DNA of 22,935 bases from CAYFUT01 sp964346395 (GTDB taxonomy: Bacteria > Bacillota > Halanaerobiia > Halobacteroidales > Halobacteroidaceae). Positions 1 to 7,258 of this stretch are shown piece after piece. The notes beneath the pieces are model-generated. The model made no database searches, was not told where the DNA came from, and saw nothing but the letters and a program-made list of their open reading frames with translations. Made by a program: the position numbers and the translations under genes. Within the stretch, counting starts at the first letter, position 1. Each line of letters begins with the position of its first letter. The stretch covers positions 1-22,935 of the forward strand of contig CAYFUT010000041.1 of assembly GCA_964346395.1 (NCBI GenBank), read 5' to 3'.

Positions 1-741
1 GACACGCTGGATAAATTTACTGATGATGTAAATTATACGTTAGAAGAGGTCAATAGAATTTCAGCTTCTACTGAGGAAGTTTCGGCCAGCAGTGACCAGG
101 TAACAGACATGGCAGAAAAAACTAAAGAAATTGTCGGTGATGGTAGTCAGGCAATTCAGTCCGTTATTAAGCAGATGGGGCAGATTAGGTCTACAGTTAA
201 TAAAGCAGTAGAAGTTATTGATAATTTAGAAGATAAATCAGCTAAAATCGGGGAGATAGTTGATCTGATTACTAATATTGCCGAACAGACTAATTTATTA
301 GCTTTAAATGCTGCTATTGAAGCTGCCCGGGCAGGAGAAGCTGGTCAGGGCTTTGCCGTAGTAGCAGATGAAATTAGAGATCTTGCTTCCCAGTCAGCGG
401 ATGCTGCCGAAGAGATTAGGGATTTAATTGGGGAAACGCAGGATGAGACTAAAAAAGCAGTGAAAGCTATCAAACGGGGGACAGAAGAAGTTAAGCAGGG
501 CGAAGAAGTAATTGATAAAGCCGGTAAGGCTTTTGAAGGCATCAAAGAAGCTACTAATGAGACGGCTGCGCACATGGAAGAAACCAGCAGTGCTACCCAT
601 GAATTAGCTGAAGGCGCTGAGCAAGTAGTGAATGTAGTTGATGACTTAGAAGAAATTTCTCAGTCTATTGCTGATATTTCTGAAGAAGTAGATAGTAAGG
701 CTGAAAATTTAGAACAGCTTATTTCTCAATTTAAAGTTTAA
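1..741 (+). CDS. Methyl-accepting chemotaxis protein, C-terminal part
   Basis: The frame is open from base 1 and ends with TAA at 739-741, so the gene is cut by the window edge and only 246 C-terminal residues are present. They are a long heptad-rich helix containing the highly conserved hairpin tip of chemoreceptors (NIAEQTNLLALNAAIEAARA, then GFAVVADEIRDLA). This tip contacts CheA and CheW and controls the flagellar kinase. No membrane or sensor domain is visible, because it would lie upstream. The last residues (EQLISQFKV) are the usual end of Firmicute receptors without a CheR-binding pentapeptide. A strong terminator follows directly. Family assignment is secure; the ligand is unknown. 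Confidence 0.95.
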   Translation, partial: DTLDKFTDDVNYTLEEVNRISASTEEVSASSDQVTDMAEKTKEIVGDGSQAIQSVIKQMGQIRSTVNKAVEVIDNLEDKSAKIGEIVDLITNIAEQTNLLALNAAIEAARAGEAGQGFAVVADEIRDLASQSADAAEEIRDLIGETQDETKKAVKAIKRGTEEVKQGEEVIDKAGKAFEGIKEATNETAAHMEETSSATHELAEGAEQVVNVVDDLEEISQSIADISEEVDSKAENLEQLISQFKV

Positions 742-746
742 ATTAT

Positions 747-770
747 GAAGGCGAGAGCCTTCTTTTTTTC
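747..770 (+). terminator. Rho-independent terminator of the chemoreceptor gene
   Basis: GAAGGC (747-752), loop GAGA, GCCTTC (757-762) followed by seven T residues. It begins six bases after the stop codon of the chemoreceptor gene. Confidence 0.85.
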
Positions 771-815
771 TTTTTTGGCAGGAAAACAAAAGGATTGTGG
801 TTAAATTAATAATTG

Positions 816-884
816 GCTTCTAATGCTAAAGAAAAAAATTAGATTTAGCCGTGACGGGAGTAAAGGGAAGCTAATATCTTTACT
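816..884 (+). other. Structured leader upstream of hflX
   Basis: Between the chemoreceptor terminator and hflX lies a leader with two potential hairpins. In the first, GGCTtCTAAT pairs with ATTAGatttAGCC (816-849). In the second, AGTAAAG (859-865) pairs with CTTTACT (878-884). The stretch GTGACGGGAGTAAAGGG between them is more G-rich than the surroundings. I do not recognise a known riboswitch or T-box here. The region may be a regulatory 5' leader or just incidental pairing. Confidence 0.3.
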
Positions 885-905
885 GAGATTCCTAATATTA
901 TTAAT

Positions 906-922
906 GGGAGGGGTTACTAATT
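906..922 (+). promoter_or_regulatory. Ribosome binding site and ATT start of hflX
   Basis: GGGAGGGG (906-913), six-base gap, ATT AGT GAA TTA from 920. The nearby GTG at 924 is out of frame. This spacing decides the start in favour of a non-standard ATT codon. Confidence 0.6.
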
Positions 923-2608
923 AGTGAATTAGATGATATTTTAGATTTTAAATTGCCGCAAGGACAGCTGTTATCAAAAAAACTAGGGAATAAAATAATA
1001 AATTCTGACTTACAGCAGGCAAATATATTAATTAACCGCAAAAATAAAGTAGTTAATTACAGTATAGGGGACTTAACTGCGGATCTACTAACAGGAAGTA
1101 AACGGCGGAAGAGCAGAAAAAGACTGGCTGGTCTGCGGATAATAGTAATCACTAACGGTGGAGAACCTGTGCGTAAAGCTGAACTTGTTCTCAAGTATAG
1201 ATTGGATAATTTAGTTTATCTTGATTCTACTACCGAGAAAGCAGAGGTGATTTATCCGCAGGTAATTGAGGGAGAAATAACAGGGATTACCAGGCAGAAG
1301 ATGGATTATCAAGCATTAATGCAGGGGGATTATTTAGCTACTGTGAACCAATTAGAAGCGGAATTAAGCACGAAAGAAACGGTAGCAGTTAAAGCAGCGG
1401 CTGAAAAGGCTATTTTGGTGGGCACTAATGCGGAGAGTTTACGTGAGCTTGCTAGGTTGACTGTTACTGCCGGCGTAGAAGTAGCAGCTAAAATAAAATT
1501 TAGAGCGGGTAATATTGATCCCGCTTATTATCTAGGACAGGGTAAATTAGTAGAGGTGAGGGAACAGTTATTTGCTGAACAGGCTAATGTAGTAATTTTT
1601 GATAATGAATTAACTCCTGCGCAGCATAGTAATTTAGAAAGCAGCTTAGAAGTGAAGGTAATTGATAGATCCCAGTTGATTTTAGATATTTTTGCCCGCC
1701 ATGCTAATACCAAGGAAGGGAAGTTACAGGTTGAATTAGCTCAATTAGAATATTTACTGCCGCGGCTGACAGGCCGGGGGACTGAAATGTCTCGTTTAGG
1801 GGGCGGAATTGGTACTCGGGGGCCGGGAGAGACGAAATTGGAAATTGACCGCCGCCGCATTAGAAAACGGATTCACCGCTTACAGAAGGAGTTAGAAGAA
1901 GTTCGGCAGAATAGGCAGCTACAGCGGGAAAATAGATCGCCTCCTGTAGTTTCGCTAGTCGGTTATACTAATGCGGGGAAGTCAACACTGATGAATTTAT
2001 TAACAGAGGCTGAAGTAGAAGTTAAGGATAAATTGTTTGCTACGTTGGATTCTACCTTACGCCAGTTGGAACTGCCGATAGGAAGAAAAGTAATTCTGAG
2101 TGATACGGTAGGATTTATTAAAAAGCTCCCGCCCCATCTAGTAGCAGCTTTCAAGGCTACTTTAGAAGAGGTACAGGCAGCTGATTTACTGCTGCATGTG
2201 GTGGACAGTAGTCATCCGAACTTGGAAGAGAGGATTTCAGTAGTCCATGATGTTCTTAATGATCTGGACGTGTTGGATAAAGAAATAATAACTGTCTTTA
2301 ATAAAACTGATTTGGTAGAGGAGAATAAAGTTAAATTATTACAGCAGCAGTATGCTAATAGTTTAGCTTTATCTGCTTTAACTGGAACCGGAAAAGCTAG
2401 ACTTTTGGATCGCCTTTCATCCTTTTTTGTCGGCCAAATGGTAACCGGCTGGTTTAAAATTCCTTATGAAGATGGTAAATGGATAGATAAGATGTATCAG
2501 GAAGGAAAGGTGCAGGAGAAAAAATATGACCAGGAGGGGACAGAAATAAAAGCAACTGTGCCCCAGAAGTTAGCTAACCGCCTGGGAGACTATCGGTTTG
2601 ATAGTTGA
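920..2608 (+). CDS. hflX: Ribosome-associated GTPase HflX, long form, probable ATT start
   Basis: HflX binds the 50S subunit and splits stalled or hibernating ribosomes in a GTP-dependent way. About 160 N-terminal residues form the extra domain seen in the long clostridial HflX proteins. The HflX domain follows (from EKAILVGT), then the glycine-rich linker (SRLGGGIGTRGPGETKLE) and the G domain: G1 GYTNAGKST (residues 348-356), G3 DTVGF, G4 NKTD, G5 SALTG. An in-frame TAA at 902-904 limits the start. No ATG or GTG lies in frame, and the first TTG is at 953, 40 bases past the ribosome binding site GGGAGGGG (906-913). ATT at 920, six bases after that site, fits best and gives 562 residues. The stop codon lies inside a repeat arm. 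Confidence 0.92.
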   Translation: MSELDDILDFKLPQGQLLSKKLGNKIINSDLQQANILINRKNKVVNYSIGDLTADLLTGSKRRKSRKRLAGLRIIVITNGGEPVRKAELVLKYRLDNLVYLDSTTEKAEVIYPQVIEGEITGITRQKMDYQALMQGDYLATVNQLEAELSTKETVAVKAAAEKAILVGTNAESLRELARLTVTAGVEVAAKIKFRAGNIDPAYYLGQGKLVEVREQLFAEQANVVIFDNELTPAQHSNLESSLEVKVIDRSQLILDIFARHANTKEGKLQVELAQLEYLLPRLTGRGTEMSRLGGGIGTRGPGETKLEIDRRRIRKRIHRLQKELEEVRQNRQLQRENRSPPVVSLVGYTNAGKSTLMNLLTEAEVEVKDKLFATLDSTLRQLELPIGRKVILSDTVGFIKKLPPHLVAAFKATLEEVQAADLLLHVVDSSHPNLEERISVVHDVLNDLDVLDKEIITVFNKTDLVEENKVKLLQQQYANSLALSALTGTGKARLLDRLSSFFVGQMVTGWFKIPYEDGKWIDKMYQEGKVQEKKYDQEGTEIKATVPQKLANRLGDYRFDS

Positions 2609-2673
2609 GGTTAAGGTTGAGTAGAGAAAACAACAACTAGCACGAATTTACTCAAACTCAAACTTAACCTCAA
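2604..2673. repeat. Dispersed inverted-repeat element, copy A
   Basis: An 18-base left arm (2604-2621, GTTGAGGTTAAGGTTGAG) pairs with a right arm (2656-2673) at 17 of 18 positions around a 34-base loop. It sits between the convergent hflX and cheR genes, and the left arm contains the hflX stop codon TGA. A T-rich run (2682-2693) follows, so the hairpin could also end transcription of hflX. Its arms resemble those at 7119, 18545 and 21970, but this copy lacks the GTCGCC hairpin attached to the others. Confidence 0.85.
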
Positions 2674-2679
2674 CCTGTC

Positions 2680-3453
2680 TTAATTATTTTTTTGATAAAA
2701 AGAAGTGTGAAGTTTTTCTAGATTGTATTTGTCTGGTTGGAGTAGATATTCAGTATTGCCCAGGAATAAAATTCCGTTTTTGCTGAGGGCATTAGTTAAA
2801 TTTTGGGTTAGATTTTTTTTGATTTCTTTGGTAAAATAAATAAAGACATTGCGGCAGAGGATGAGATCCACATTATTATAGTAATTATCCTTTAATAAGT
2901 CTAGGGTATCAAATTGAACCAGTTTTTTAATCTGGGGACTAATTAAGTACTTGTCATCTTCTTGAGAAAAATATTTATCAATGATCCGGTCGTCAGTTTT
3001 TTTAAGGGTATTTGCTTTATATTTGCCGATTTGAGCTTTTTTTAGGGCGCCGGGGTCCACATCAGTGGCTAATAATTTATACCGATTAGAACTGATATTC
3101 AGCTCATTTAGAATAATAGCAATAGTGTAGGCTTCACAGCCGATTGAAGAAGCTGCACTCCAGATTTTGATTTTCTTCTGCTGGGCAAAGAGCTCCGGTA
3201 GAATTTCTTCCCGCAGATAGTTAAAATTATCCTTATTGCGGAAGAATTCAGTGGTATTAATTGTCATATGCTGTAGGAATTCTCGCTTGAAATCGCTGTC
3301 GCTTTTTATTTTTTTATATCCAGCTTCATAACTATCGATGTTGTGTCGTTTTATGAAATTATTGGTGCGCCGTTTGACTCGTTTTTCTTTATAGCTGCTG
3401 AGGTCAATTGTAATCTCGGTCGATACTTTATCTTTAAATTCTTGAAATTCCAT
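2680..3453 (-). CDS. cheR: Chemoreceptor glutamate methyltransferase CheR
   Basis: This enzyme transfers methyl groups from S-adenosylmethionine to glutamates of chemoreceptors and so sets adaptation. At 257 residues it has the usual CheR length. An N-terminal helical domain (about residues 1-75) ends in the typical INTTEFFRN stretch. The methyltransferase domain shows the SAM-binding loop (WSAASSIGCEAYTIA, residues 98-112), the acidic LLATDVD strand and the CheR-type motif DLILCRNVFIYF near residue 200. SAM loop residues differ somewhat from the common GCSTGEEPYS form, but the key glutamate is kept. The ATG is preceded by AAGGAGG. The gene stands alone, convergent with hflX; the chemoreceptor at the left window edge is a plausible substrate. 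Confidence 0.93.
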   Translation of the reverse strand: MEFQEFKDKVSTEITIDLSSYKEKRVKRRTNNFIKRHNIDSYEAGYKKIKSDSDFKREFLQHMTINTTEFFRNKDNFNYLREEILPELFAQQKKIKIWSAASSIGCEAYTIAIILNELNISSNRYKLLATDVDPGALKKAQIGKYKANTLKKTDDRIIDKYFSQEDDKYLISPQIKKLVQFDTLDLLKDNYYNNVDLILCRNVFIYFTKEIKKNLTQNLTNALSKNGILFLGNTEYLLQPDKYNLEKLHTSFYQKNN

Positions 3454-3499
3454 AATAGGCCTCCTTAATTACAGATAAATAATACCTAATCTATCATTA

Positions 3500-3528
3500 A
3501 TTTTATCTATAAATTAGAGTCATTGCAA
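3500..3528 (-). promoter_or_regulatory. Candidate vegetative promoter of cheR
   Basis: On the minus strand TTGCAA (3528-3523) is followed after 17 bases by TAAAAT (3505-3500), about 47 bases upstream of the cheR start. The -10 match is good (5 of 6); the -35 matches 4 of 6. Confidence 0.4.
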
Positions 3529-3631
3529 ATTTTTTTAGGCTTAATTTCACTAAGCGGCACTATAAAATTGAGAATTAATAATTTTAGCTGTAATTTTTTA
3601 AATTTATTTTTATCAAAAGAGTGTATTATTA

Positions 3632-3775
3632 GCTGTGGGCTGTGAGCTATATGCTATGAGCCTAGTCAAAATCATAAATCAAAGGTTTCTAGAGGTAGTC
3701 TTTTATTTTATGTTTTTGCTTGTAGCTCATAGCCTACCCTACGAATTTCACAGAAACTCTCCTTATGCCCACAGC
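3632..3775. repeat. Large nested inverted repeat of unknown origin
   Basis: Three successive segments on the left pair in reverse order with segments on the right. GCTGTGGGC (3632-3640) pairs with GCCCACAGC (3767-3775), CTGTGA (3640-3645) with TCACAG (3748-3753), and GCTATGAGC (3653-3661) with GCTCATAGC (3725-3733). The element spans 144 bp and carries no reading frame. It looks like a miniature inverted-repeat element or a decayed one; no target-site duplication is clear. Confidence 0.65.
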
Positions 3776-3852
3776 CATGATTATAATACTTGTTAATGCT
3801 TTGCTTTAAACCTCCAAATTACTAAAATCTGGCTTAAGTTAACGCGTATGGC

Positions 3853-3979
3853 TGCGATTCAGATGATGTAAACTGTCACCTATATAGCCAGGCTAACAAC
3901 CAAGCCTGGCTATGAAAACCTTACGAGTCTTAGCAGACTCTCCATGAAAACCATAAAAAACATATCCGCAGAAATCGCA
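3853..3979 (+). other. Multi-stem structured element upstream of yycJ
   Basis: TGCGATT (3853-3859) and AATCGCA (3973-3979) can close a structure that holds two internal hairpins. One is ATAGCCAGGCT (3884-3894) with AGCCTGGCTAT (3903-3913), an 11-bp perfect stem. The other is GAGTCT (3925-3930) with AGACTC (3935-3940), a tetraloop stem. No coding frame is apparent. It could be a leader RNA, a small RNA or another miniature element; I cannot match it to a known riboswitch class. Confidence 0.4.
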
Positions 3980-3982
3980 TCA

Positions 3983-4031
3983 ACTATAAACTATAAACTG
4001 TAAACTGTAAATTATAAACTGTAAACCGTCA
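3983..4031 (+). repeat. Seven-unit, 7-bp tandem repeat
   Basis: Seven consecutive 7-base units vary around ACTRTAA: ACTATAA twice, ACTGTAA twice, ATTATAA, ACTGTAA and a diverged ACCGTCA. The array ends four bases before the yycJ ribosome binding site (4035-4042), so unit gain or loss would alter the 5' leader without touching the coding sequence. Confidence 0.85.
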
Positions 4032-4034
4032 ACG

Positions 4035-4053
4035 AAGGGAGGTTTTAAAAATT
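4035..4053 (+). promoter_or_regulatory. Ribosome binding site and ATT start of yycJ
   Basis: AAGGGAGG (4035-4042), eight-base gap, ATT AGT TTA CAA from 4051. There is no ATG, GTG or TTG in frame before 4144. The homology of the resulting N-terminus decides the start. Confidence 0.75.
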
Positions 4054-4845
4054 AGTTTACAAGTCTGTGCTTTAGCAAGTGGTAGTTCCGGTAATGCAAT
4101 TTATGTAGGAACTTCTGACTATGAATTACTGATTGATGCCGGATTGAGTGGAAAAGAACTGAATCGGCGGCTGCAGAAGATCGACCGCCAGCTAGCTGAT
4201 ATAGATGCTGTCCTGTTAACTCACGAACATAATGACCATATTGCAGGAGCCGGGGTAGTAGCCAGGCGCTGCAATTTACCTCTGTATGCTACGGAAGGAA
4301 CCTGGGCGGGTAGTGAAGAAAAAGTAGGGAAGTTAAGTTCGAATCAGCAGCGGGTAATTGAGACGACCGGATTTGAAATTGGCGATCTAAAGATTAAGCC
4401 ATTTTCAATCCCCCATGATGCTCGTCAGCCTACGGGTTATACTTTATTGCAGGGGCAAAAGAAATTAGCAGTAGCAACAGATATGGGAAAAGTGACGCCG
4501 GAAGTGAAAAAAGAAATTAGTCAGGCTGATTTAGTTGTTCTAGAAGCAAATCATGATTTAGAAATGTTAAAGATTGGGCCTTATCCCTGGTCGGTAAAAA
4601 AGAGAATCATGAGTACAGAAGGACATCTTTCTAATGATGAAGCGGCTGATTTAGCAGTTGAGTTGGCTGAATCAGGAGTAGGGCGTATATTGTTAGCTCA
4701 TTTGAGCCAAGATAATAATATGCCAGAATTGGCATTATTAACGATAAAAAATATGTTAGTAGAGGCCGGTTTAAAAGTAAAAGAGGATATAAACCTTGAT
4801 TTTGCTTATCAGGATCAGATAAGTAGAGTTTATCAATTAGAATAG
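4051..4845 (+). CDS. yycJ: Metallo-beta-lactamase-fold protein YycJ/WalJ, probable ATT start
   Basis: This is a metallo-hydrolase of the YycJ family, found with the WalRK cell-wall regulon and thought to act as a nuclease. The metal motif THEHNDH gives H58, H60, D62 and H63; further ligand regions are ATDMG, EANHD, EGHLS and LLAHLS. Starting at ATT 4051 gives 264 residues, the family length, and an N-terminus (SLQVCALASGSSGN) matching the conserved first strand. The next usable start, TTG 4144, would remove this strand. The ribosome binding site AAGGGAGG (4035-4042) lies eight bases before the ATT. htrA starts 11 bases after the stop, so they are co-transcribed. Confidence 0.93.
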   Translation: MSLQVCALASGSSGNAIYVGTSDYELLIDAGLSGKELNRRLQKIDRQLADIDAVLLTHEHNDHIAGAGVVARRCNLPLYATEGTWAGSEEKVGKLSSNQQRVIETTGFEIGDLKIKPFSIPHDARQPTGYTLLQGQKKLAVATDMGKVTPEVKKEISQADLVVLEANHDLEMLKIGPYPWSVKKRIMSTEGHLSNDEAADLAVELAESGVGRILLAHLSQDNNMPELALLTIKNMLVEAGLKVKEDINLDFAYQDQISRVYQLE

Positions 4846-4856
4846 AGGTGATAAGA

Positions 4857-6005
4857 GTGGCTTTCTGGTTTGAGGAGCAGGAGCATCAAGCGGGGATTAA
4901 ATCCTATTTAGGACTAATATTAGTGGTTTTGCTAATAGCAGGCAGTTTTTATTTTTTTCAGGCTGCTAATGGAGATCAGCAGATAAAATCAGATAAAAAA
5001 GATCCTAAACAGCAGGCAGAGGATGGAACTACCGAACCAGTCAATACTCGGCAGTTAAGCAAAGAAGAAGCAGTTACGGAAGTGGTGAAGGAAGTTGGCC
5101 CGGCAGTGGTAAAGATTAAAACTGCGCAAAAGAATAGAAAATTTAATATATTTGCCTGGGAAACCGAACAGAAGGTTTCCGGCCAGGGCTCTGGAGTAAT
5201 AATTGACCAAGCCGGCTATATAGTGACTAATAACCATGTAATTGATGGAGTTGACCAGATTGAAGTTCAGCTGAATGAACAGGGGCAGAAATATGAAGCG
5301 GAAGTAGTGGGGACAGATCCGGTGACTGATTTAGCAGTGATTAAGATTGAAGCTCCTCAAAAGGATTTACCGGTAGTTGATTTTGTAGATTCCGAGCAGT
5401 TGAAAGTAGGCCAGTTAGCAATTGCTATTGGGAATCCTTATGGTTTCTCTAACACAGTGACTACAGGAGTAATCAGTGCTTTAGAGAGAAAACTTCCCCT
5501 GCAGGAAGAAACAGAATTAGCTAATATGATTCAGACTGATGCAGCTATTAATCCAGGTAACAGCGGAGGTGCTTTACTCAATAGTCAGGGGCAGGTAATG
5601 GGGATTAATACGGCTATTATAGAACAAGGACGGGGGATTGGATTTGCGATTCCCAGCAATACAGTAAAAGAAATCACCCAAGAATTGATTGCGAAAGGGA
5701 AAGTAGTTAGACCCTGGATTGGAATTTATGGAGCCGAAATAACTCCGCGGGTAGAAAAGGAATATGATTTAGCAGTTGACCAGGGAGTATATGTGTTTCG
5801 GGTTATCCCTGATAGTCCGGCTGCGGAAAGTGGTCTTCAGCAGGGAGATATTATTGTTCAGTTAACTGATGAAACGATTACTAATATGAACCAACTGAAG
5901 AGTATTTTGCGAAGTTATCAAGTAGGAGATACAGTAGAGATTACTGTTTATAGAAAAGATAAACAGCGCGAAATAGAGCTAGAATTAGGAAGATTACCTG
6001 ATTAA
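4857..6005 (+). CDS. htrA: Membrane-anchored serine protease HtrA/DegP family
   Basis: This is an envelope quality-control protease that degrades misfolded exported proteins. One membrane anchor (about residues 18-36) and a charged Q/K-rich linker precede a trypsin-like domain with the triad H127 (TNNHVIDG), D158 (DPVTDLAVI) and S236 (NPGNSGGALL). A single C-terminal PDZ domain (about 285-382) has the usual GIYGAE start and a GLQQGDIIVQL loop. GTG 4857 is chosen over the in-frame GTG 4848 because the latter lies within the ribosome binding site GAGGTG (4845-4850). The order yycJ-htrA-rlmH is a well-known Firmicute neighbourhood, here detached from walRK. Confidence 0.95.
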   Translation: MAFWFEEQEHQAGIKSYLGLILVVLLIAGSFYFFQAANGDQQIKSDKKDPKQQAEDGTTEPVNTRQLSKEEAVTEVVKEVGPAVVKIKTAQKNRKFNIFAWETEQKVSGQGSGVIIDQAGYIVTNNHVIDGVDQIEVQLNEQGQKYEAEVVGTDPVTDLAVIKIEAPQKDLPVVDFVDSEQLKVGQLAIAIGNPYGFSNTVTTGVISALERKLPLQEETELANMIQTDAAINPGNSGGALLNSQGQVMGINTAIIEQGRGIGFAIPSNTVKEITQELIAKGKVVRPWIGIYGAEITPRVEKEYDLAVDQGVYVFRVIPDSPAAESGLQQGDIIVQLTDETITNMNQLKSILRSYQVGDTVEITVYRKDKQREIELELGRLPD

Positions 6006-6024
6006 AAAAGGGGGAGGAGAAACA

Positions 6025-6504
6025 GTGGAGATTAGGATCGTTGCTGTGGGCAAGATAAAGGAAAGTTATATTCAGCAGGGAGTAGATGAATTTATTAAGC
6101 GTCTGCAGCCCTATACTGATATAGAAACAGTGGAGGTTAAGTCAGAAACAACAGCGGGGGATTTAAGTTCTTCGGAGATGGAACAAGTTAAGGAAGCGGA
6201 AGCCGAAAAACTTTTTTCCCGCTTGCAGGATAGAGCTTATACGATTGCTCTTGACCCGCACGGGAAGCCGATGACTTCTGAGGGGCTGGCTGAGTCGATT
6301 AATAATTTACAGGTGCAGGGTTATAGTACAATTGAATTTGTAATTGGCGGCCCGCTGGGCCTTCATGAACGGGTAAGAAATCAGGCTGATTATGTATTGA
6401 CTTTTTCCCATATGACTTTTACTCATCAGATGATTCGGCTAATTTTGTTAGAACAGGTGTATCGGGCCTTTAAAATTATGAATAATGAGCCTTATCATTT
6501 ATAA
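6025..6504 (+). CDS. rlmH: 23S rRNA pseudouridine-1915 N3-methyltransferase RlmH
   Basis: RlmH is a SPOUT-class methyltransferase that methylates pseudouridine 1915 in helix 69 of 23S rRNA on assembled ribosomes. The 159 residues match the normal length. Visible motifs are the N-terminal IRIVAVGKIKESY, the knot-forming EFVIGGPLGLHERV and the C-terminal SHMTFTHQMIRLILLEQVYR followed by the invariant-type NEPYH ending. The GTG start is preceded by GGGGGAGGAG. It lies 19 bases after htrA and is the last gene of the yycJ-htrA-rlmH unit. Confidence 0.97.
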   Translation: MEIRIVAVGKIKESYIQQGVDEFIKRLQPYTDIETVEVKSETTAGDLSSSEMEQVKEAEAEKLFSRLQDRAYTIALDPHGKPMTSEGLAESINNLQVQGYSTIEFVIGGPLGLHERVRNQADYVLTFSHMTFTHQMIRLILLEQVYRAFKIMNNEPYHL

Positions 6505-6597
6505 AGATTAAATATTATTATTGATAAGCAGGAGAAAAATTCTTTCTCCAGAATAATAAGTAATGGTTTCTTTAATAATAAACTAGGGGGAATAAAT

Positions 6598-7110
6598 ATG
6601 CTGTCAGATAAGTTAGCGGAAGCTTTAAATGATCAAATGAATTTTGAATTTTTATCAGCTCACTATTATTTAGCAATGGCTGCCTATTGTGAAACAGAAG
6701 ATCTGGATGGTTTTGCCCACTTCTTTTGGGTGCAGGCAGAGGAAGAGAGGTTTCATGCCGAAAAGTTTTATAATTTTCTTAATGAGAATGGTGCTCGGGC
6801 CAACTTTCAGGCAATTAACGAACCGCAGAATGAATTTGAATCTCTAGCGGAAGTATTTGAAGTAGCTTTAGAACATGAAAAGAAAGTAACGAAGCGGATT
6901 TATGACTTGATGGATTTGGCCCACGAAGAGAGCGAACACGCTACAGTTAGTTTCTTGAATTGGTTTGTGGATGAACAGGTAGAAGAAGAAGATACAATGG
7001 ATACTTTATTGAGCAAGGTGGAAAGACTAGAAGGAAGTCAAGGAATTTTTATGCTTGATAAAGATTTGACGCAGAGGACATTTACTCCTCCGGCAGGGGA
7101 AGAGGAATAA
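6598..7110 (+). CDS. ftnA: Ferritin (FtnA-type iron storage protein)
   Basis: A 24-subunit iron storage cage protein that oxidises Fe(II) and stores it as a ferric mineral. All ferroxidase residues known from bacterial FtnA are at the standard positions: E17, E50, H53, E94, and the E126/Q127/E129/E130 group of the third metal site. Length (170) is normal. The C-terminus is short and acidic. ATG 6598 follows AGGGGG at good spacing. It appears to be a single-gene unit: a small GGAGAAA/TTTCTCC stem lies upstream (6531-6549) and a repeat-borne terminator lies downstream. Confidence 0.96.
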   Translation: MLSDKLAEALNDQMNFEFLSAHYYLAMAAYCETEDLDGFAHFFWVQAEEERFHAEKFYNFLNENGARANFQAINEPQNEFESLAEVFEVALEHEKKVTKRIYDLMDLAHEESEHATVSFLNWFVDEQVEEEDTMDTLLSKVERLEGSQGIFMLDKDLTQRTFTPPAGEEE

Positions 7111-7118
7111 ATAATAAA

Positions 7119-7204
7119 TTTGAGATTGAGTCTGAACAAACATTACGAACCGTTTTAGACTCAGCCTCAAGCTAAGTCGCCGCAAGGCGACTTTTTATTT
7201 TTTT
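7119..7204. repeat. Dispersed inverted-repeat element, copy B, with terminator module
   Basis: The left arm TTTGAGATTGAGTCT (7119-7133) pairs with AGACTCAGCCTCAAG (7157-7171) at about 12 of 15 positions. It is followed directly by AAGTCGCC-GCAA-GGCGACTT and a T-tract. The same two-part design, in the same orientation, occurs at 18545-18645 and 21970-22078. Confidence 0.75.
7174..7204 (+). terminator. Terminator of ferritin gene (repeat module)
   Basis: A perfect 8-bp stem AAGTCGCC/GGCGACTT (7174-7181, 7186-7193) with loop GCAA, followed by TTTATTTTTTT. It ends ferritin transcription. Confidence 0.9.
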
Positions 7205-7258
7205 GGACACTAACACCCCCTTCATGGAATAAACTGTAAATAAAGTGGAGGTGCTATC

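Noticed and set aside
345..575. Minus-strand frame opposite the chemoreceptor gene
   Set aside because: A shadow of the coding strand with no ribosome binding site or family feature; the same applies to the other opposite-strand frames inside hflX, htrA, sigG, the kinase, the regulator and the permease.
816..919. T-box or c-di-GMP riboswitch before hflX
   Set aside because: No T-box GGTGG core or c-di-GMP aptamer signatures are present; reported only as a possible leader.
3983..4031. Tandem repeats as a CRISPR array
   Set aside because: Units are 7 bp and contiguous, with no spacers and no cas genes nearby.
4848..4856. GTG 4848 as the htrA start
   Set aside because: The codon is part of the ribosome binding site GAGGTG; GTG 4857 has correct spacing.
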